Shown piece after piece: positions 56,927-64,000 of a DNA stretch of 64,000 nucleotides. Each line of letters starts with the position of its first letter. Position 1 is the stretch's first letter. The position numbers and the translations under genes are program-made. The notes beneath the pieces were generated by a model. It searched no databases. It had not been told where the DNA came from and saw only the letters and a list, made by a program, of their open reading frames with translations. This DNA is from Beroe forskalii (taxonomy: Eukaryota > Ctenophora > Nuda > Beroida > Beroidae): the NCBI GenBank assembly GCA_011033025.1, contig WFMF01000030.1, positions 822,193 to 886,192 on the forward strand, read 5' to 3'.

Positions 56927-58090
56927 CTACCATCGTTCGACTCTTAGTGTTAACAATATCATTCTTTAATTGTAGCTTATTAAAATTATGGCAATTTATA
57001 GTTAATTAAATATGGGATCGTTCACAAGTTTTACTTTTACAATTACATTTTAATTCAATTTTTGTCCAATTTTAAATATCATTACCAGCCCTTCCGTAAT
57101 CATAATCAAGTTTCCACTTACAGTAATTGCATTTGCATTGCTTACGAATACGATTATTTAAAATTCAAAATGTGACGTAATAATTTGAAAATTCCCCCAC
57201 GCTGATTCAATATATGATTCCGATTGTCAACGATCTCTATTAGATGAACTGATTTAATATGATGAAATTGATGTTGATGGCTTGAGTTCAGAGTTGAGAA
57301 TGAGAATGAGAGTGATTTTTGCTTCGTGGTTATTTGAGTTTTACTTTGAGTGAACAGTGACCACCGAACGGGGTCACATGCGCATTTTTTATTTGGAATT
57401 GGAAGTTTGGAATTGTCGAACTCTTAGAGTAAGTCTAAGGTCATTGAGTGAAATGTGAAACGCGTCGTGTGTATAATTAAATATTGAAGTAATAATTGAA
57501 TTTAAATTCAAAATAGAGTTGACTATGTTTAATAGAATTAAACGGTAATTTTATTTTGATAATTATAATATTGAATTTGAAAAATCAATTTTGCCCGATT
57601 TTGTAATTATCCCGCACTTATAAATATAATCGGGCACACTTGCACTGCATGACTGATGACAGCCAGGACCCTGGTTACGCGCACGGAGTCACGGAGTGCG
57701 GCCAGCGGCGAGTGCGCGACCCACCTGGTTAGGGGAACAATAGTATTAGTCAATAACATGATCATACGCGACGACAAACCATGCCAACAGGGCACGGCGC
57801 GCGCGCGTAAAACTAGGGATATGGTTAGAGCAAGCCATTCAGTCAATAAATAAACGAGCAACGTCCGTCAAAAGCTGCTCCGACTGAATTGCCCTAAACC
57901 CGGGCCCTGGTTTCGCGCACAAAACAGAACCTTCGATCTCGATCCTCAAACCTCATCGGCTCATCCTCCCTTGATGGATTTCTCCCATCCCTGCGCGCAA
58001 CACTCGGAGGTTTGGAGGGTCGTGTCGCGGAAAACCTTGCGTGCGCGGCGGAGGGTAGGGTATCATCCTACAAATCCTCCCCTAACAGTA
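56927..58090. other. no gene recognised; GC-rich patch 57640-57810
   Basis: AT-rich, then a GC-rich patch with CGCGCGCGTAAAAC. No protein similarity seen on either strand. Confidence 0.4.
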
Positions 58091-58092
58091 AC

Positions 58093-58190
58093 CAGGGGTT
58101 GCTAAACACGTATATCCCTGTTTGCGTTGCGCGGCGCGCTTCTCGTAGGGAAGCGCGGCGCGCGCGTACACACACCTATGCGGGCTTAGG
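58093..58190. repeat. GC-rich inverted repeat upstream of the RT element
   Basis: GTTGCGCGGCGCGCTTC and GAAGCGCGGCGCGCGCGTAC form a hairpin. It is close to 22255-22355. It seems to accompany the reverse-transcriptase family. Confidence 0.65.
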
Positions 58191-58441
58191 AACCTTATGT
58201 TTGACATAAGATGCTACCAATAATAGCTTAGTAACACAGTGCTATTATCTTCGATCTTGATATTAGGGAAAAGAAATTTTAAAGAAAAGAAATTTATTTT
58301 TGATCATCAATTTGAAATATATTTGAATTAAAAAGAAAACTTTCTTCAAGACATCAATCTGAAAGACTTTTCTCCAACTCCGTACTTGAACTCCAACATG
58401 ATCCCTTTAGGTAATGCAATGTAGAGAGCAGCAGGATCTAA

Positions 58442-60020
58442 ATGAGTCACACCATTTATGCTGATGATGCAGCCTCAGCTGGGAAACTAGAAAACATCAA
58501 GAAATGGTGGTCTAGCCTCCAAAATGATGGCCCTATATATGGCTATCATCCAAAACCCAGTAAAACTTGGTTAATTGTAAAACCAGAGTTTCATGATGCA
58601 GCCTCAAAACTGTTTCCTGACATAAATGTTACTGCAGAAGGACATAGGTACTTAGGCTCATACATTGGCTCTGAAGAAGGGAAAGCTAACTTTGTCAATA
58701 AGGAGGTTGATGAATGGATCAAAGACATTACTGGGCTAGCAGAAATAGCATCATCAGAGCCACAGCTTGCATATGCTGGATTTGTGTATGGTGCTTCAAA
58801 AAGGTGGAATTTTCTAGCAAGAACTACACCAGGAGTGTCAGAACTGTTGAGTAGGCTAGAATACCACATTAAAGATGTATTCATTCCAGTAATCCTCGGA
58901 AAACTGCATGTCTCTGAGCAGTTAAGAAAGATATTTGCTTTACCTGCTAGAATGGGTGGTCTCAGCATTGCAAACATTTGTCAAACAGCAGAGTTGGAAT
59001 ATGGAAATTCTACACTAGCAATGGAAGATCTGACAAATGCCATATATAACCAAGACAGCTCATTCAAATTTGATGAATCCAACCAAAATAAAGTCATCAC
59101 ACAAGTCAAGAAGAATAGACAAACCTTCTACGATCAATATAAGAATGATTTGGAGAAAGAGATCAGTCCTCTTGTACAGCGACAACTAGAACTACTCTCA
59201 GAGAAAGGGGCCTCATCTTGGCTTACATCACTACCCTTGAAAGAATATGGTTTTCTATTGAATAAACAAGAGTTCCAAGATGCCATCAGCTTGAGGTATA
59301 ACTTGACTTTAAGCTCATTGAACAGGCCACGTTTATGTGTGTGTGGTGAACCTAGCACAATAAACCACTGTCTAACCTGCAAGCTTGGTGGCTATGTTTC
59401 CCTGAGACATGACTCACTGAAAGGTACCATTGCAAAATTACTAGAACAGGTATGCAAGGACACAGTTGTTGAACCAAGCCTGATACCTATAACCACTGAA
59501 CAGCTACAAAGGGGTACTGATGTGAGCGATGGGGCTCGACTTGATGTATGCACAAGAGGTTTCTGGACGCCTTTGGACAGAGCATTTACTGATATAAGGG
59601 TATTGCACCCACAAGCTCAATCCAATGCAAACACTAGCCTCTTTCAGATGTACAGGAGACACGAGAATGAGAAGAAAAGCAAATACAATGACAGGGTACT
59701 GCAGGTTGAAAAGGCCACTTTACACCTTTAGTTTTCAGCACAACTGGAGGCATGGGCAACGAAGCAGCTAGGTTCCTAAAGCACTTGGCTGTGAAATTGA
59801 GCAATAAGAGTGGGCAATCCTACAGTGACACTGTTGCCTTCGTGAGGAGACGCATAAGATTCGACCTTCTCAAGACATGTGTCATTTCACTCCGGGGCTA
59901 TAGAGGCAAACCCAAGGGAAAAACATCAGAAATGGACACACTTGATCTGAATCTCATACCAAAAACTGATTACTAATTGATTGGGGGACATTTACTCCCA
60001 TATCTTGTTGTTGAGATAAA
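58442..60020 (+). mobile_element. 5'-truncated, frameshifted retroelement with reverse-transcriptase C-terminal part
   Basis: The first frame (58442-59731) begins at the reverse-transcriptase catalytic box IYADDAA, immediately after an in-frame TAA, so the upstream fingers region is missing. It continues with the family stretch KPSKTWLIVKPE and LPARMGGLSIANICQ, then a Cys-His cluster (CVCGEPSTINHCLTC) and DGARLDVCTRGFW...LDRAFTDIRV, which looks like a PD-(D/E)xK-type endonuclease core. A one-base shift near 59720-59750 moves the C-terminus to a second frame (59752-59976: GGMGNEAARFLKHL to KTDY). The element is a dead copy; the clade is not certain but looks non-LTR-like. A 3' fragment lies at 22178-22855. 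Confidence 0.8.
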
Positions 60021-61229
60021 AATGAAATTTGAAATTTGATTTTTACCCATAAGGCCAGTTCTTATATTCTAACTTTGCTTTCACCCTTTAGTTTCAGAAG
60101 TTTCGATAATTTTTTTATTCATCAGTAATTTATCAAATTTGTTTTACACTCAGTTTATTCTATAATCAGATTTGTAATCATGTTTCTCGGTGCTCTGGGA
60201 TTCCCCAACATCAAATTACATTATATGACATTCATATACGTTGCTTTTATATATTGATATTCGTCAGACTGTTGAAAATATTTTGATTTATTGTTATTTA
60301 TTGTTATTGCGATACACCATTCATTATGAATGTCTGGTGCTTACTCGAGCTATATAATATTTTACTCTCTTCGGAGATTTTTTACATTTGAAATATATTC
60401 CAAATAATCCAAGGTCTTATCTATAAAGGTGTATTAATTACAACCATATTTAAGTACTGCAAACGGATTTTATACATAAAATAAAAATTCCTCGCCTTGA
60501 CCCTTCATATAAGCTATATGTTACAGGAGCCTTATACCGCAGTAGTTATCACAAGTAAAGAAAAATAAGCAACACCTCTCCCTATCTATGGTGAACACAC
60601 AGAGAAAAGTGTTTAAAACTTGCTTAATCTTGTGTAAGGGAGATTTAGTGATATTTTGGATAATATGTTATTTCAAGTGGTATGTGTATGCTCATGGGTC
60701 AAATGCTATGTATAAAATAGTAGGTGATAAGGACTGTTGAAAAGGGTCGGGAAAAGATTATCCATGGCTCCTTGATTGCATCACATAGTGTTCAATCTTC
60801 AAAAATATGCTCAACTGAGAAACAGTTCCAAAAAGTAAAAACTTCTGATCAGGGGCTATGGGGCAAAACATGGTCCTTTTTTTGACCTACCCTTTGAAAT
60901 GTTGCTTTTGACTAATGAGCACACCTACATCTTAAGATTATTTCGAATTCAATTGACTTCATTGCAAAATGATGGCTTAACCCTATCATCATATAGATCA
61001 AGTGGATAAGGCATGCAGTTCCTATTGACCTGTCTCCTTATTGGATTTTCACAATTAAGTAGCATCTCAGCTTCCTGCTTCTGTAATGGACTTTGTCCTA
61101 ATTTGATACCTGGATGCAGATATGGAGAAGAGGTTTGACATGATTTGATTTTGTTTATCCACAATTATTGTAGTCAAAAATATAAAACATGTTTATTTGT
61201 TTTGTTATCTCCATTGTTCCTAGTTTAAT
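60021..61229. other. no gene recognised
   Basis: AT-rich sequence. Upstream exons of the TMEM59-like gene may lie here, but I cannot identify them. Confidence 0.4.
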
Positions 61230-61400
61230 GGTGGAGGGGGTTAGCTGCTGTATTGGCTTGTGATCAAAAGATCCTGGGTTTAATTCCATGCCATTGTCAC
61301 TGTGCTTAGTGTGAGAGATTTTTCTCAAGCCTGTAATCAGCCAAACAGTTCACTCAGCCAAGTGACCTAGCATACAGGAAAAATGGGTGGGCCTACATTT
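61230..61400 (+). repeat. possible tRNA-derived SINE
   Basis: GGTTAGCTGCTGTATTGG resembles a polymerase III A box, and GGGTTTAATTCC about 35 bp downstream resembles a B box. The sequence in between could form tRNA-like arms, but anticodon and acceptor stems do not close well, so it is not called a tRNA gene. Confidence 0.4.
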
Positions 61401-61492
61401 ATAAGCCATTTCTTTTGGCAGATCAAATGATTAAATGGGTGTCATTTAGCACATTAAATTCACTTTGATTTGGGCCACATGTAGGTTTCCAG

Positions 61493-62361
61493 ATTATTTA
61501 TGAACTGAATTCACTCATGAAGCAGGCACAACAAGCTTTCCAAATGAATATCCAAGTGAAATATTTTGACAACCTTTTAAAGCCAATCTTACACTATTAT
61601 CTAATGTGGCTACATTTTCCTCAGATCAGACAAAGAACTAGAGACAGAGGGGAATGCTATGAAAATTGTCAGTATACATTCTTGTTAGGAGTACAACAAG
61701 CTGCATGTTTGAAAGGTTGTCTCTCTGATGGATGCTCATTGTCAAAATTGCAGGTACAAGCTAATAATGGTTCCTTGGAACATTTTTGAGGTCTTGTCAG
61801 TCTTATCAAATTTTGTGTTTATTTGAATTTTGTCTTTACTTCTTGTTTGATGTTCATGCTTAAAGGTAAACTGTTGTTGATGTTTATAAAATATGTACAG
61901 CAAATGCAAGTTTGTTGCATTTATGTTATTTATTTGGAATACGGTCACCACCTGAATTTGATGATATGAATGCTCTTTTTCAGAAGTGGAGCAATACCAT
62001 TCAAGATTTTTTCAGCATCAAGAGCCAGAAATCTGAATCAGTGCTCATTGTTGATAGCACTAGAAACTCTTTGGTATACTCCCTTTATATCAATGGGGAA
62101 CCTGTCTATTCCCAGAACTTTGAAGCATCTGACAATGCTGTTGTTTCATATACATTCATGTCATGGACTATTTTCGAAAGCAAATCTGATTTGATTATGT
62201 CTGTCCTGGCTATCTTGTCTCTGTTCCTTGGCATTTTGCTTCTGATTACCCCATGTTTTGAAAATGATGATGATATCCAGGAAGAAAAAGAAATTGTGCA
62301 ACAGGATTTTTGTTATCTCTCAGACAATGATGATCTGAAAAAGAAACTTCTTGCTGATTAA
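61493..62361 (+). CDS. TMEM59-like single-pass membrane protein, C-terminal exons
   Basis: Three exons with matching phase 0 junctions: 61493-61555 (IIYELNSLMKQAQQ), 61625-61753 (GECYENCQYTFLLGVQQAAC, LKGCLSDGC) and 61984-62361 to the stop. The cysteine pattern CxxxC...AC-x-x-GC, then a W-rich segment (KWSNTIQDFF) and one membrane helix (LIMSVLAILSLFLGILLLI) with an acidic cytoplasmic tail resemble TMEM59, a Golgi/late-endosome protein linked to autophagy signalling in vertebrates. The N-terminal exons with the signal peptide are not found. An alternative is an unrelated cysteine-rich type I membrane protein. Confidence 0.55.
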
Positions 62362-62534
62362 CGAGTTTCTTAAAACAATTGAAGACTCATGAAGTCCAGT
62401 CAAACACTAGATTATCTAAAGCAGTGACTGCCATGGGATTTTTGTGGGAGTACTGAAAAGTGTTGCATGAAAGTCATGCTGATACTGGGGAATTGTTTGA
62501 TGCTGAGGACCTAAAACCTAGAAATCAGGCCCCT

Positions 62535-62585
62535 AGACAGAGGGGGGGGGGGCTAGGGGGGCTGCAGCCCCCTTCGGAAGAAAAG
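62535..62585. repeat. G-run and GGGGCTGCAGCCCC hairpin
   Basis: A ten-G run is followed by GGGGGGCTGCAGCCCCCTTC, which is self-complementary. It lies just after the TMEM59-like stop and resembles the 5960-6600 repeat core. Confidence 0.6.
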
Positions 62586-62814
62586 GTACCATTTCAAAGA
62601 ATAGTTAGAATAAAAGTTTTTTGACTGATAGTCATAATTATATACTTTGGCTTGGTTAAATAGTGGCAGTTTACTAGTTTAATCTTATTCTGACTGTTAT
62701 AGCTCGTTTATATTTGATTGTATACTTTTTCGATGCTCTAATTTTGACAAATATCGTCCTGTACATTTCCTGTACATTTCTTTCTTGTAAAATTCATCCT
62801 GCAGCACCCCAATT

Positions 62815-62965
62815 TCCCTAAAATTGTTCGGGGGCTCCGCCCCCTAACCCCCTGGCAGGGGCTCACCCCTGGACCCCGCTGGGGGCTGCGACCCAGACCC
62901 CTGCCGCAGCTTGCTTGATTTGCTCGCAGCGCAGGGGCCCCTCCCGGAAAAGAATCCTGGCTATG
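62815..62965. repeat. GC-rich dispersed repeat (GGGGGCTCCGCCCCC type)
   Basis: GGGGGCTCCGCCCCCTAACC, CCTGGCAGGGGCTCACCCC and GCTTGCTTGATTTGCTCGCAGC follow one another. Such GC-rich hairpin tails are common as ends of short interspersed elements in invertebrates (general knowledge). No open frame. Confidence 0.6.
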
Positions 62966-64000
62966 GGCCTGCTAGAAATTATGCTTACTGTGCCTCAAAT
63001 ATTCAATTTGAATATACATATACTGCTGAGTATAAGTAACCTTTAAAGTAGTGTTTCATTAAGTTCAACTATTAATGAAGTTTAGGCAATGAACAAGCTA
63101 ACATCGATCATCAAATACATTGTATGTGTATTTAATGTTTTACTTTTGAGCAAACATTATTACTAACTTATATTCATAATTATTATATCTATAATTATTA
63201 TCGTAGATGTATTTACCTGTATGCTTGTATGGGAAGGTCTGAAGGTAACTCAATTGTTGAGTGAGCTCAGTTTATTATGTTTGACATTTTAATATCCTTT
63301 TTCTCTTGATGGAAATCATTAAAGTTCTTCTCTGCAGGTTTCTGCTTTTGTTCTAATATTTTAGTGTTTTATTCATTGATAAGATATATTTCATATTTAT
63401 AAGACTATTTAAAACCCAACGGGGTGACTCTTATCATCAAATTAGCAATATAATGGGTTCAATGAATGTTCAAACTTCAAAATTATTGTTAAACAATATT
63501 TCATTTAAGCTGTAAAGGCATTGCAAATAATGAGAACTAAATTGAATTTACTGAAATAAAAACTTGTCAACTTGTCAGTTAGTGCTGCATGAATGATTAC
63601 TATGTAATAATACAAGTCAGATTATGTGATAAAATACAACTTATATGAAAAAAATAATGTTCTGATTTATCATCTCTATCATGCATAGTTCTGTTATTTA
63701 TTTTCATAGTTCTTTTATACATCTAAAATTATGTTTGATATTGATTAGAAAATAAAATATATATACCTGAAAGAGTCAAGACTTTTCAATCGTTTTGGAA
63801 ATTGAGCAAGAAATTTGAAGACTCGACTATTTATTTATTGATTCAACATAGTATTTTGATGTTTGATTTTATAATTGCTGTCGTTTGTTTAGCCTTTCCT
63901 CGATCGTGATTCTGCGAATTTAAATGTAACTCATCTACATTTATTATAATACAGGCGAAGGAAGTTTCAGAGCTGTGTATTTGGAGTCTTATTCAGTTAT
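62966..64000. other. no gene recognised
   Basis: Very AT-rich sequence to the end of the window. I see no supported gene or repeat. Confidence 0.4.

Noticed and set aside
61230-61310. tRNA gene
   Set aside because: A- and B-box-like motifs are present, but no complete cloverleaf can be drawn.

Overview
The window is animal (metazoan) nuclear DNA. The genes are split by GT-AG introns, and the proteins belong to animal families: the ubiquitin-conjugating enzyme UBE2O, the proteasome adaptor ECM29/ECPAS, a PIM-like kinase, two major-facilitator transporters, three rhodopsin-type receptors (two with LDL-receptor class A repeats) and a TMEM59-like membrane protein. I cannot assign a phylum. The AT-rich, repeat-laden sequence, the LDLa-GPCRs and the reverse-transcriptase family would fit an invertebrate, possibly an early-branching one, but that is inference.

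Layout. Positions 1-11 kb are almost all repeats: minisatellites, a 341-bp tandem array, GGGGCC arrays, a nested fold-back element, and one arm of a segmental duplication that carries a stray copy of a UBE2O exon. A PIM-like kinase (minus, 11.1-11.9 kb) and an MFS transporter (plus, 13.1-14.4 kb) follow. The C-terminal half of ECPAS (plus, 15.1-21.2 kb) has twelve exons and a 759-bp perfect palindrome in one intron. A repeat cluster at 21.7-22.9 kb separates it from UBE2O (plus, 23.2-55.8 kb). UBE2O spans more than half of the window because its introns hold other genes: an SLC22-like transporter (minus), a class A GPCR (plus) and two LDLa-GPCRs (both minus). The last 8 kb hold a broken reverse-transcriptase element, a TMEM59-like gene and GC-rich repeats.

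Working together. ECPAS and UBE2O are neighbours on the same strand and both act in ubiquitin-proteasome quality control. The nested genes are cell-surface proteins with no obvious link to that pathway. No bacterial-style system, CRISPR array or operon is present.

Two cross-cutting observations. (1) Several genes carry single-base frameshifts inside conserved exons whose splice phases otherwise match: ECPAS twice, UBE2O twice, and each LDLa-GPCR once. Assembly error and recent decay are both possible. (2) Tandem repeats repeatedly sit on splice sites. Three 5' splice sites are copied in tandem, one exon start is duplicated on either side of an E-box minisatellite, and one polypyrimidine tract has expanded to about 400 bp.
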